From contig QKYT01000035.1 in assembly GCA_003550305.1 (NCBI GenBank), positions 276,982 to 340,981 of the forward strand: DNA of 64,000 bases, written 5' to 3'. The position numbers and the translations under genes are program-made. Within the stretch, counting starts at the first letter, position 1, and each line of letters opens with the position of its first letter. This stretch comes from Glomus cerebriforme (Eukaryota; Glomeromycota; Glomeromycetes; Glomerales; Glomeraceae). Under the pieces are notes generated by a model that was given only the letters and a program-made list of their open reading frames with translations, was not told the origin of the DNA and searched no databases. This document shows positions 34,681 through 46,166 of the stretch, piece by piece.

Positions 34681-36560
34681 GAAATGGTAAGTTTCTTTAC
34701 AAAACTTACTATTTTTTTCAATTTTTTTTAAAGAGACATTTCTAACATTTCTTCTTTTTTCTTTTGTAGGTCTCTTAATTTTCAGTCTGATACTGGAAAG
34801 TGAGAACCAGTAAGTTTCTTCACAAAACTTAATCATTTTTTTTTGTTTTTTTTTTTTAAAAAATGCTTATTAATATTTCTCTTTTTTTCTTGTAAGTTCT
34901 CTGAGTTCTTCAGTCTGAACTGGAAAGGAAAAATGGTAAGTTTCTTCATGAAACTTATTATTTTTTTCATTTTTTTTTAAAGAAACATTTCTAATGTTTC
35001 TTCTTTCTTTTCTTATAGGTTTTCTGTACTCTCAGTTCGATGTTAGAATCAAAAAAGATAAGTTTCTCAAGTTTCTTTGAGAAACTTACCATATTTTATT
35101 ATTTTTTTTTTAGAAATGCTTATTAACGTTTCTTTTTTTTTCTTATAAGTTCTCTTAACTTTCAGATTAGTATGTAAAATTGGAAAATGGTAAGTTTCTT
35201 CGTGAAATTTGTCATTTTTTTTCTTTTTTTTAAAAATATTTTCTAATAGTTCTTTTTCTTTTCTTGTAAACTCTCCTTCAGTTTAGACATTTGAAATTAG
35301 AAAATGGTAAGTTTCATAATGAAACTTACCATTTTTTTTATTTTTTTTAAATAGAAACATTTTAACATTTCTTTTTTTTTTCTTTTTGTAAGTTCTTGAA
35401 TTTCATTTCAGATATGGAAGTTTCTTCGCAAAATTCCCATCTGATGCATTTACTTAAAGAATCGTTAGTAAAAATGGTACTAATGTTTTTTTTTCATTTT
35501 TTTGTAGGATTGGGCTTTTTTTCAATTTTAGCTTGATAAGTTTCGAAGTTGTAACTTCAAAACTTTCTTTTCAGAATGTAAGTTTCATAATAAAACTTCA
35601 TTTTTTTTATTTTTTTTAAAAAACATTCTAACTGAACATTTTTTCTTTTTTTGTAAGTTTGCTTTTAAACTTAAAAAACTGAAACGTAAGTTTTGTAACA
35701 CTTCATTTTATTATGAAACTTCATTTTTTTTTATTTTTTTCTTTAAAGAACATTCTAACTAAACGTTTCTTCTTTTTTTTATAGATTTGACTCTGAGAAT
35801 CTGGGATTAAAAACGTAAGTTTTGTAACATTCAACTCTGAGAATCTGGGATTAAAAACATAAGTTTTGTAACATTCGTTTTGTTATGAAACTTTGTTTTT
35901 TTTGGTTTTTTCTTTAAGAAATGTTCTAACTGAACATTTCTTTTTTTTGTAGATTCAGCTTTGGAAATTTGAAATTGGAAAAGAAATGTAAGTTTTATAA
36001 TGAATTACTTTATTATGAACTTTATTTTTTTATTTTTTCTTTCTTTATTAAAAACATTCTAACTGAACGTTTCTTTTTTTTTGTAGATTCTCTGGAAATC
36101 TGGAATCAAAAAAGAATTGTAAGTTTTATAACAAATATTTTATTACAAAACTTCATTTTTTTGTTTTATTTTTTTTAAGAAATATTCTAACCAAACGTTT
36201 CTTCTTTTCTTTTTGTAGATTCAGTTCTGGAAATAAAAATGAAAACATAATTTCATAATGTTCATTTCATTACAAACTTTGTTTTTCATTTTTTTTTTGT
36301 ATAGAAATGTTCTAACTGAATGTTTATTTTTTTTTTTGTAGGTTTATTTCTGGATTTGGGAAACTGAAATGTAAGTTTTGTAATGAATGTTTTATTGCGA
36401 ACTTCATTTTTTCATTTTTTTCTTTGTTAGAAATATTCTAACTGAATATTTTTCTTTTTTTTTGTAAATTCAGTTTGTTTCTTAAAATTTGGGTTTTTGG
36501 GAATTGAAAACGTATATTTCGCAACTTAGCTGTAAAACTTAGTTACTTTTTTGTAGGTTC
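34681..36560 (+). repeat. tandem array of ~15 intron-like modules separated by ~40-nt exon-like spacers
   Basis: Units of about 120-130 bp. Each begins with a donor-like GTAAGTTT (34687, 34810, 34936, 35190, 35307, 35577, 35685, 35987, 36118, 36369 and others, some degenerate). A T-tract follows, then a branch-site-like TTCTAAC or TTCTAACTGAA, then T-rich sequence ending in TTTTGTAG/TTATAG. Between acceptor and next donor lie purine-rich spacers of 36-40 nt in the first units (for example 34770-34809 and 34897-34935). Many units also carry a hairpin arm pair AAGTTTC/GAAACTT just after the donor. Two subfamilies are visible: 34.68-35.45 kb (GTAAGTTTCTTC) and 35.52-36.55 kb (GTAAGTTTTGTAAC with CTAACTGAACG). 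Spacers are not consistently open in any frame. Confidence 0.85.
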
Positions 36561-38121
36561 TGGATTTGAATATTAAAATCAAATAGTTAGTTAGTATAGT
36601 ATACTAGTTAGTATATCTAGAAAGAATTTGTAATTTAATACATTTTTAATAAATGAATATAATTTAAACATAAAAAAATCAATTAACAATACTTTTATTT
36701 ATTAAATGTAGTTAATATATTAAAATTTATATTGTTATATGTATTTTTTAACATTTTTATATGCATTTATCAACTAATCTAGTGTTGTTATATGTATTTT
36801 TAAACTGCCATTGTTTTACTATATGTTATTATACACCTAAAAATGTGTTGCACAATATATTTTTAATCACGTTGATTGACAAAAGGTTCATTACACAACA
36901 CTTTTTTGGTGTTATGCAACACATAGCGTATGTTTACACATTATACACTTGTTCAAAACTTCCTGATATTCTTATATATTATATAAGAATTTATCAGCTT
37001 TTTGTTAATAGAATTGTTAAGATTGATGTAATGATTGAAGTTTATTAGAAATTAATTAAAATAGTGAACCTGATAAAAAATAATTATGGTTAAGATCAAA
37101 TCATACTGAATTTATATTTGGCATTTCATTTATATGAATGCTTGTTTAATTATAGACCTTTAAATACTATATATCAAATCAGAACTTATGTGAAAAATGA
37201 TATTTGTTATGTAAATTATACTAAAAGTTTTGAAATAAACCTAAAGGATATTGAATTACTTAAGAATTAGCCAAATATTAAATTTTTATCAGCAACAAAT
37301 GAGTTTTCTTCTGATAAGATATATTAATTTTTATTCTATTTTATAAATATTTAGAACTCAATGATTACTAGAAAAAAATCATTTTCAAGTAAAATGTTAA
37401 GATCTTTATTTAAAGATATATTATTATCAGGTAAAATGCTTAACTAAATGGTTAATTATTATAATTTAACTTATGAAATATACAATTTTTAAAAACTATT
37501 TGAAAAAGAAACTGATAATTCAATAATTATTTGTATTAAGATGAACCAATTTAAAAAATGTTGAATTGGTTTTAAAATATTCAACTCAGCAATATCTGAT
37601 TAAATTCAAAAACTATTAGAAATAAAATTTAAATTTATTATTATTTTATAAAAAAAAATTTTTTAAAAATTTTTTGGAATTTTATTAGTTAAAAATTTTT
37701 CTTTAAAAAAAAAACTTAAATTGCTAAATTAATATAAAATATTTTTTAATATAAAAATTAACTTTTTAATTTGTATTGTTTAACTTAATTAAAAAATCCT
37801 TATTTTATATGCAAATCCAAATTTGATTTTATAAAATTTCTCTATGATGACAACTGAATGCAATAATATACTCTATTTTTATATATAGTATATATTTTAG
37901 AATTTTTTTTTTATATGACAAATTTTATTAATTTTTTAGTAAAATTATTATATATAATAAGTTAAATTTTTTAATTTAAATATTTGAGTTAAAAAATAAA
38001 TAAAACTTATAAAAATAGATAAAGTATAAATTTGCAAAATATAAATCAAAAAGGATAAATAAAATTTAATATAAATAAATAAAATAGAAATTTAAATAAT
38101 TTATTTGAATTTTTTATATAA
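36561..38121. other. A+T-rich tract
   Basis: A TTAG/TAGT microsatellite lies near 36585-36615. Around 36840-36930 the words TGTTGCACAATAT and GTTATGCAACACA form an inverted pair resembling words at 34035-34050. No gene supported. Confidence 0.35.
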
Positions 38122-38894
38122 TACAGTTAGATTTTTATATAGTTACCTAATTGGTTTTTGCAAAATTAGTGATTATATAGATGTATACTTATATAAAAAT
38201 ATTAAAATTAAAAATATTTTAATTTTAGCTAAAATTAGTAAATCATAATTCAGGTATTTCCTTTTTTAGTGATAGCAATTTTATAAAAAAAAATTTTTTA
38301 ACTTTTGTATGTAATTATAATTCCTAAAAAAAAAATTTAAATTATGTTATTTATAATTCTGGATAGTTTCCAAAGTTTTTTTTAGAAATTTTGAAGATAA
38401 ATAACTTTGGAATTTTTTAGTTTCGTTTTTTTTTAAATGAAATGTTAATTAATATTTTGATTTTCTTCTTTTTGTAGGTCTATGGCTGGCCTCTTGGACA
38501 CCATTTTAAAAGTAAGTATTTGATATGGATTTTTTCTTTTTCTTGTTTTTCTTAACCAAAAACCAAAGAAGGTAATTTAAATTATATTTTCAAAGAGTAT
38601 ATCCATTTAACTAACAATTAATACTTTACATAATTCTTTTTTTTTTTTAAAAAAAAAAAAATTGTAAAATATTATTTTATGACTGAAATTATAGTGATTA
38701 TGTAAAGGTTTAATTATTAATAAAAATAATATATACTGTACATTTGTTTGAAATTATAAGGTAATAGTGATTATAGCTGATTTGTGATTATAAAGAGGTA
38801 ATTTAATATAATTTAGAACTGTTTCTCAAAATTGGATGCTTATAAAGAGGTATGCTTATTATATAGAGGATAACTATATTTAGGTCTGACTGTA
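38122..38894. mobile_element. pogo/Tigger-like MITE carrying an exon-like segment
   Basis: The left end at 38122 (TACAGTTAGATTTTTATATA, then GTTA) and the right end at 38894 read in reverse complement (TACAGTCAGACCTAAATATA, then GTTA) match at 19 of 24 positions. TA at the outer edge is the usual pogo target. Inside, at 38479-38513, a less biased 35-nt stretch is bounded by TTCTTCTTTTTGTAG and GTAAGTATT, so it looks like an exon with both splice sites. Confidence 0.5.
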
Positions 38895-40853
38895 CTTAAA
38901 TAAAGTTTTGGGCTTTGTTAAAAAAAATAAATTAAATACATATATTTAAAAAACTACCTGCTATTGTACAGTATATGTATATTTAAAAATAAAGGATTCA
39001 TATATATTAATATTCTTTTATAATTTTTAATAAAATAAAAAATTCAATACCTAATATAGGCAAAATTTTATGAATAAGTGCTTTAACAATTGCTACAATT
39101 CTACAATTCTAAAAAAAATCAGATATCCTGAAAATTCAGAAATAACAGCAGATGAAAAGAATCACACGCTTTATTTTGCATGTAGTGGTTCAAAAATCGA
39201 TGATAATTCATGATATAAACAAGAACAGATTCTCAAATTAAAATAGTGAAAATTATGTAACTTCAACCGAGACGAAATAAACTGAAATTTCAGCTATGGT
39301 CCGTCATCCGTATTGAAGAACATGCTATCATATATCTTAATAACTCACACTTATGGAAATTTAAGGCATTGTAAAAAGTCTTTATTATGTGATATTTGCG
39401 ATTTATTACAAAATAGCGTTGAACTCTCCGCAAAAATACAAAGCTAATTAATAACATGATTAGGGACATTGTACATGATGCATGATGACGTTTATATGAG
39501 ATGACAGCGGACTACTATCTACGATCTTTTTGATTTTTTCTTGCGGATATCCTCTTCTTCAACGAACTCTTACTTTCGCATAATTGCTATAGGACTATAG
39601 GAGTCATACCGCCTAGTTGCAGGACACATCCATCACCTGCCAGACGCACTACTGTATTGGGCTAGGCGAGGTAAGTTTATGTATAATGCGAAATATATGA
39701 TAAGATACCAAATGAATGCCATACAACCTAATTGAAGGGTACCTCCGCACACAATTTACGGTAGCACAATCTGATCTGATTGCTGAATTGCTGATTACGT
39801 AATTTTCAAAAAAAAAACCTTTTGCAACTTGGATTTCCTGAGTTAAGAAATGGCTAGTCTTTCAGAAATAAATAGAAACCTAAATTGCAGGTAGTATTTT
39901 TTTGGTTTCTTTCGACTCTTATTCTAATCATGATATATTGCGTTACACGTAGTTAAATGTAGTTAAATAGTCTAGGCTAATTTTATCTATTTTATCTGCA
40001 GGTGTCACCTATATACATTTCAGGTTGATATTGGTTAGTACGAATTAATATTAAATACTTCATTATTGGCTAGATATTGCGTGAGATTTCAAGTATTTGT
40101 TTTGCAAATTTAGCAGAAGAAAATATTTCCGATCCCAATCATAAATTACTATAATAGTTTTTTTTTAAATATACGTAGTATGGGCATTTCTTTTTTTGAT
40201 TGTTTTTGTAATTAATAATAATACTCGAAATTACTATATGATTATTAATCTATGATTTTACGGGCCGATTTTACACCTTTACTCCATAGGGGTTAAATAG
40301 CTCGTGAAATTACGTATAACCCTTAAAAGTTTTAGTAAAAAAAATATGAAAAATATGTTCGTAGTTATGACATAGATTAAGTTAAATTTTAGTATAGAAG
40401 CCGTAAAAGTCATAAAATGATAAATAATTCAAAATTCCTTTTTTGAAGTTTTTTTTTTTTTTTTAAAAGAAGATTATTAATTAATTAATAATATGATAAG
40501 AATAAATCGACATCTGCTTAATTTACGCGCACATTATTTGTTATACATGTGCTTGAACTTTTATAAGTTTAGGCTGTTAAACAACATATGTGTTTCGCTT
40601 TTTTTTTATACTATCACATCATAACAAATTGATATTACTAAAATTTTTTTCAATTGACGCAATCCATACAAATTATGATTGGACAGGAATTTAAAAAAAA
40701 CATCCAAAAAAAAAACCGAAAAAAATTTTTATCCCAAAAAAAATCTATATATAGATCCCAAAAAGAATCCATCTTTTTTTAAGAAAAAAAATTTTAAAAA
40801 GAAATTTATTATACTTTTCTCAAGAATTTTATCTTTTTTTTTAAAAAAAACAA
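38895..40853. other. spacer with a compositionally distinct block at ~39.24-39.75 kb
   Basis: Most is A+T-rich, but 39240-39750 has clearly higher G+C and mixed composition, ending its densest part with GGGCTAGGCGAG followed by GTAAGTTTATG at about 39671, a good splice donor. No long reading frame and no tRNA or rRNA signature was recognised. The last 200 bp before 40854 are A-rich homopolymer sequence upstream of the PAPS reductase start. Confidence 0.35.
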
Positions 40854-41913
40854 ATGGCACCCGCGAATCAGTATATCGATGAACCATCTGTTGAACAAGA
40901 TATTTCTGCTCGACCTCCTTTATTCTCCGAAAAACATTTAAAACATTTAAATGAAAAATTATCTAGTTTATCTCCACAAAAAATCTTGGAATGGGCTATC
41001 GTAACTTTACCAGGATTATATCAAACAACTGCTTTCGGTCTTACCGGTAAATATATAGATTATTTTAAATTTTAAACAAAAATAAAATGATGAAATTTTA
41101 ATTTTTTTTTTTTTAAAGGTCTTGTTATCTTGGACATGTTATCAAAAATTAGCCAAGATTATGCCGAAGAAAATGGAACCTTGCCGCAACATTTAATTCC
41201 GCTTATATTCCTCGATACTCTTTATCATTTCCCCGAAACTGTTCAATTAGCAAAAAATGCATCAACTCATTATAATGCTCCATTACATATTTTCAAACCA
41301 ATTGATTGTGAAACAGTAGAAGATTTTGAGGCGCAGCATGGTCAAAATTTATGGGAAAAAGATGAGGATAGCTATGATTTTTTAGTTAAAGTTGAACCTT
41401 CAAGAAGAGCTTACGAACAATTAAATGTTTTAGCTGTTATCACTGGCAGAAGAAGAAGTCAAAATGGTGAAAGAGGAAATATTGAAATTTTAGAATTGGA
41501 AAAAGGTACCGGATTACTAAAATTAAATCCTCTAGCTTATTGGGATTTTGCTAAAGTTCGTGCGTATATTAGAGCTAATGAGGTAAATAAATATTTTCGA
41601 GAATATTCGATAAATAAAGTTCATCGGTTTGGATCGTCGTCTAACCTTATTTATTATATTTTCCTTTTAATAGGTACCATATAATCCCCTCCTTGATAAA
41701 GGTTATCGTTCGATTGGTGATTGGCATAGTACTAAACCATTGAATAATGACTCTTCAAGCGAAAGAGATGGAAGATGGGAAGGAAAAAATAAGACCGAAT
41801 GTGGTTTACATAAAGATTATTTTAAAATGAGAGCTGCTTTCATTGCTGCTAAAAAGAAAAAATTGGCCAATACCGTAGCAGACTCATCAGAATCAGATAC
41901 GTCATCCAATTAG
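40854..41913 (+). CDS. MET16: phosphoadenylyl-sulfate (PAPS) reductase
   Basis: Three exons (40854-41046, 41119-41582, 41674-41913) sum to 897 nt, 298 residues, near the fungal norm. The adenine-nucleotide alpha-hydrolase fold is seen in [15 protein letters not shown], then [17 protein letters not shown], the sulfate/nucleotide loop VITGRRRSQ, and [10 protein letters not shown]. The C-terminal [10 protein letters not shown] carries the catalytic Cys of the thioredoxin-dependent class. It reduces PAPS to sulfite and adenosine bisphosphate in sulfate assimilation (cytosol). The lack of CC...CXXC cysteines argues for PAPS rather than APS as substrate, by family rule. The ATG at 40854 is preceded by a long A-run; an overlapping upstream frame starting at 40679 is low-complexity and not used. 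Confidence 0.93.
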
Positions 41914-42182
41914 AAATAACTGTAAAAAAGTATTAGCACTTAATAATATTGTAATATAGTTAGCATTCTTTTATTTCATCATAAAAGTAATTTTTTTTTT
42001 AAATTAATTATTATTGTGGCGTATATAATTATTATTGAGTAATAATATATATGCTTTTTTGTGTTCCGATAAAAAAAATTTTGTACTCAATAAAAGATAT
42101 CAGCAAATTTTTTTCATCTATAAATAAAATCAATAAAAAATTTTTTCGTCTAAGTAAAATAGAAATTACCTCTAAAAAAAAT
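41914..42182. promoter_or_regulatory. MET16 3' end / YTM1 promoter spacer
   Basis: 269 bp between two genes in tandem on the plus strand. A+T-rich; no specific motif recognised. Confidence 0.3.
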
Positions 42183-44091
42183 ATGGAAATTTCTCAAGAA
42201 GAAATTCAAGTGCAAGTCCGTTTTGTGACTAAACAAACCGAATATGTTGTTACAGATACTCCAATGATCGTACCTGCTAGATTAAGAAGATATGGACTTT
42301 CTGAAATTATAAATCACCTTTTAGGCTTCGGTATTAACTTTTTTTTTTAAATAAATTCTATCGGTTTCAAACATATTAACTTACATATTTATATTAATTA
42401 CTGAATTAAAATTAACTTTAGAGAAGCCTATACCGTTTGATTTTATGATAGACAATTTGTTTTTAAGAACAAGTTTGTTAGAATTCTTAGAAAATTCAGG
42501 TTTATCAACGGAAAATATTATTACTATTGAATATGTTGAATCTATGTTACCACCTACTCCTTTATCTTCTTTTCAACATGACGATTGGGTTAGTTCTGTT
42601 AAAAGTTTTAATCAAAAGTACAATATCCTTTATTTAAAAGAGCTTTATATACTTTTTTTTTTTTTAAAAAGAACAATATTTTATTGATAAAAAAATTTTA
42701 AAGATATTTTTTGACAGGTTCTTATGATAATCACATAAGAATATGGAATACCTCGGGAGAATGTTTACAAACTTTTATAGGACATAATGCTCCTATAAAA
42801 AGTGTTTCTTGGGTTTCGATTAAAGGTACTATTATTGACTTGTTTAACTTTGATTCTTACAAAATATATCTTTTATAAATTTGTTTAAAATATTATTTTT
42901 TTGTAGATGATGATGAATTTTCGTTTTTATCAGCTTCACAAGATAAAACAATTAGAGCATGGAGGTCATCACTTGAACATAATAAATATATTTCATTATA
43001 CGAATGTATTGGACATAAAGGTAGTATTGAAAGTATTGCTGTTAGTCCATCTTGTTCAGAGGTAATATAAACCATATATTAATATTCTTTATTGAAGAAA
43101 AAATCCAAGTAAATTTTACAATAAATATTTTGATTTAAGTTTGCAAGTGGATCATGGGATTCTTCTATTATGCTTTGGACAATGGAAATACCCGAAAATA
43201 GTGATGATGATGAACATATTAAAGTTCAAGCATCATCAAAAAGAAGAAAAGTTAATAAAAAAGAAAATATTCTTACGAAGGTATTCACAATTATTTTTTT
43301 TTTTTTAAAAAAAAACTTTTTTTGAATATATGAAATATAAAATTAATTCAAACTTAATATTATTCAGTATCCTATTACTACTATGAATGGGCATATCGGA
43401 TCAGTATCTTCAGTTATATTTGATGATAAAGATAGTAATAAATTATATAGTGGTGGATGGGATCATTCTATTAGAATTTGGGATGTTGAATCTAGAACTA
43501 ATGTAGATGTAAAGGTATCTGATATCCATTATTTATATTTTGAATTTTCATATAATTTAAAAATAATTTTTTAAAAATAAATATTTGTTTTATATTATGA
43601 ATATATTAGAATTGTGATAAGGTGGTTTATGGAATTTCATATTCCGGTAAGTCTGGATTAATAGCATCAGGTCATTCTGATCAAGTAATTAGATTATGGG
43701 ATCCACGAGCAGAAGGTATGATTATATGTACCTATTGTTTCTTTTGTTTCTTTATGACTAAACACTTTTTGCATTTATAGATATAGCAGTTGTAAAATTA
43801 ACATTATCATCACACAAAAATTGGGTAACAAGTGTATCATGGTCTACTAAAAATTCATTTATGTTAGTTAGTGGATCATATGATGGTACTATAAAAATTT
43901 GGGATATAAGAAGCAAAACACCATTATACACATTTTTTAAACAAAATAATGATAAAGAAAAAGAAAATAGTATACCAAAAAAAGTTTTTTGTGTTGATTG
44001 GGATAATGATATTATTTTAAGTGGTGGTGAAGATAATCAATTGCATATTTATGGATCTAAAAATATTGGTTTTACAAAAAATGAAAAGTAA
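42183..44091 (+). CDS. YTM1: ribosome biogenesis WD-repeat protein Ytm1 (WDR12)
   Basis: Eight exons (42183-42330, 42422-42617, 42704-42825, 42907-43061, 43140-43280, 43368-43514, 43610-43715, 43781-44091) sum to 1326 nt, 441 residues. The N-terminal NLE domain (VQVRFVTKQTEYVV, IVPARLRRYGLSEIINHLL) is followed by the linker HDDWVSSVKSFNQKYFLTGS. A seven-bladed WD40 propeller comes next, with blade ends such as DNHIRIWN, DKTIRAW, DSSIMLW, DHSIRIWD, DQVIRLWD and DGTIKIWD. An acidic/basic insert (about residues 220-240) sits in the usual loop. Ytm1 joins Erb1 and Nop7 in the PeBoW complex for 60S maturation in the nucleolus; NOP7 lies about 17 kb away. The ATG at 42183 was chosen because family members start just before this NLE strand; an upstream in-frame ATG would add a low-complexity K/F-rich stretch. 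Confidence 0.92.
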
Positions 44092-45449
44092 AAAAAAAAA
44101 AAAAAANAAAAATATAATATTTAAATATAATAATTATATTTTAAATTCAAATTCTTAAAAAAATACATAATATATAAAGGGTAATTTGGCCATTTTTCAG
44201 AATAAAAAAAATTACATATATATAATATAATGAAAATAAAAAATTAAGATTAAATGTATAAATCATGTCTATTTATCAACTTATAAAAAAATTTAATATT
44301 TAATTCTATTTTCATCTATGACAATAATTACTTCAATTTTTTGATATAATAATCACTTGTAAAAAGTATCTAGTTTTTTAAATGTTCAATTCCAACTTAT
44401 CAAATTCTAATATTCTTTATTTCTGCTTATTCTTTAATCAATTTTTATTTTATTGTAATAATTCATTATGTAAGGTTAAGATATCCAGATAGTAGATATT
44501 GTAATTTGTAATATTTATTGTAAAAAAGAATTAAAATTAAAAATATTTGAAATATTTAAATATTTTAGATATTTTATCTCTTTTTAATAATTCTTATATA
44601 TGAAACCAAAATTAAATCTCAAAAGTTAAAATATTTTGGTTTGAAGGCCTAAAAGTTAAAATTAAAGTCAAAATATGTTAAAATTACATTATATCATATG
44701 ATTTTATATAATTATAAAATAATATAAAACTTTAAACCATAATAATTTCATCAATATCAATGCTATAAATATAAAATATATATTAGATGAATCCTTATCT
44801 AGATAAATCTAATAGTGTAAAAATCCAATTACTGAAGTTTAATACTATTTAATTATTATAAAATCATATGATATGATGTAATTTTGGCTATTTTAAAGGT
44901 TTAAGTCAAAATTATTTCAACTATTTCAACTATTTTAGAGGTAGAAATACTCTAATTCATGTATAATAAGATAAGATTGTAATATATTTATATATACTTA
45001 TAGCCAATTTTTATAATAAAAATTAGATTTTTCAGAATGATTTAGTAATTTTAATAGTATTTGCTACCAGTTTTTTCTTTAAAATTATTTTGTTTAATCA
45101 TTTTATAAAGTTTATTTTATTAAGAATGGAAAAAAAATCAATATTTGATAAATTATATAATATAAATTATAGATCATATTATATTAAATATTAAATTGAA
45201 ACTATATTTAATTATTTAATTTAGTTTTAAAATTTTAAAAAATTTGAAATATTTTAGTTTTAAAACTAGGTTTAATTATAATTAATAAAATTTATTATAA
45301 TTTATTATTTATGAATATAATAAATATAATAAATATAATGTAAAAGAAAATATAATTTTTTAGTTTTTTCACTAAAGTAAAAACTTTAAAGATTTTAAGC
45401 AAATGCTTCTCTTATTATTTTATACATATTAAATATTTTAAAACATTTA
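44092..45449. other. A+T-rich spacer
   Basis: No gene seen; one undetermined base lies near 44107 in a poly-A run right after the YTM1 stop. Confidence 0.35.
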
Positions 45450-46166
45450 CTTATAGGAGATGAAAAGGAATGAAAAGAAGTAATAAAAGTAAATAGGAGA
45501 GAAAAAAAAATAATGGATGTAATAGAAAATGATGAAAGATAAAAAAGATGAAATAATAAAAAGTAATAGAAGTGAAAAATGATGAGAAACAAAAAATAAA
45601 AAAATGATTATGATAGGAGGTTAAGTAGCAAAAAATAATAATAAAAAACCAAGTAAAAATAAAACCATAAAGTAAAAAAAAATGAAGTTAGTAAGAAACA
45701 AAATATAAAATAAAAATAATAAAAAAAAATAAATAAAAAATAAAAAACATATCTTTATTAATTATAGAACTGAAAAAATAAAAGATCTAAAAAAAAATGA
45801 AATAAAATTAATGAAAAATGAAAAATGAAATAGAAATGATAAAAACAAATAAAAAAAATAAAAAAATGAATAAAAAATGAAATGTAAAGTAAAAAATAAC
45901 TAAATCTTAATTGCAAAACTGAAAGGACTAAAGAACCTAAAAATAATAAAATAGAGTTAGTAAGAAATAAAGTATAAGAATATAAAAAAAAAAGAACTAA
46001 GAAAATAAACCTATACTAAAAATAAGATTTGATATATAATAAATATGACATGATCATATAGTCAATTAAAAATATTAAATTTGCCATGTAATCAAAGACT
46101 CAAATAATAATTGCCTAGATGACAATCATCCAGATGATAATTATTTAGATAATGTTTAGCAATTTT
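45450..46166. repeat. truncated second copy of the 20.2-21.8 kb element
   Basis: Aligns by eye with 21120-21759: shared words include AGGAGAGAAAAA, GAAAATGATGAAAGA, GATAGGAGGTT followed by GTAGCAAAA, and the right terminal repeat (ACAATCATCCAGATGA ... TTTAGCAATTTT). The left terminal repeat and nearly all of the minisatellite are missing, and a ~45-bp segment around 45660-45710 is absent from the other copy. Confidence 0.75.

Noticed and set aside
35969..36178. 69-codon frame inside the intron-like array
   Set aside because: It crosses donor, T-tract and acceptor words of the repeat and is rich in F and K; not protein-like.
36761..37048. 95-codon frame on the plus strand
   Set aside because: Composition follows the A+T-rich background, no family or homologous exon recognised, and short inverted words run through it.
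40679..40882. 67-codon K/F-rich frame upstream of PAPS reductase
   Set aside because: Translation of poly-A and poly-T runs in the 5' leader; out of frame with the real gene.
42051..42182. Upstream in-frame start for YTM1
   Set aside because: It would add about 44 low-complexity residues before the NLE domain, where relatives begin.
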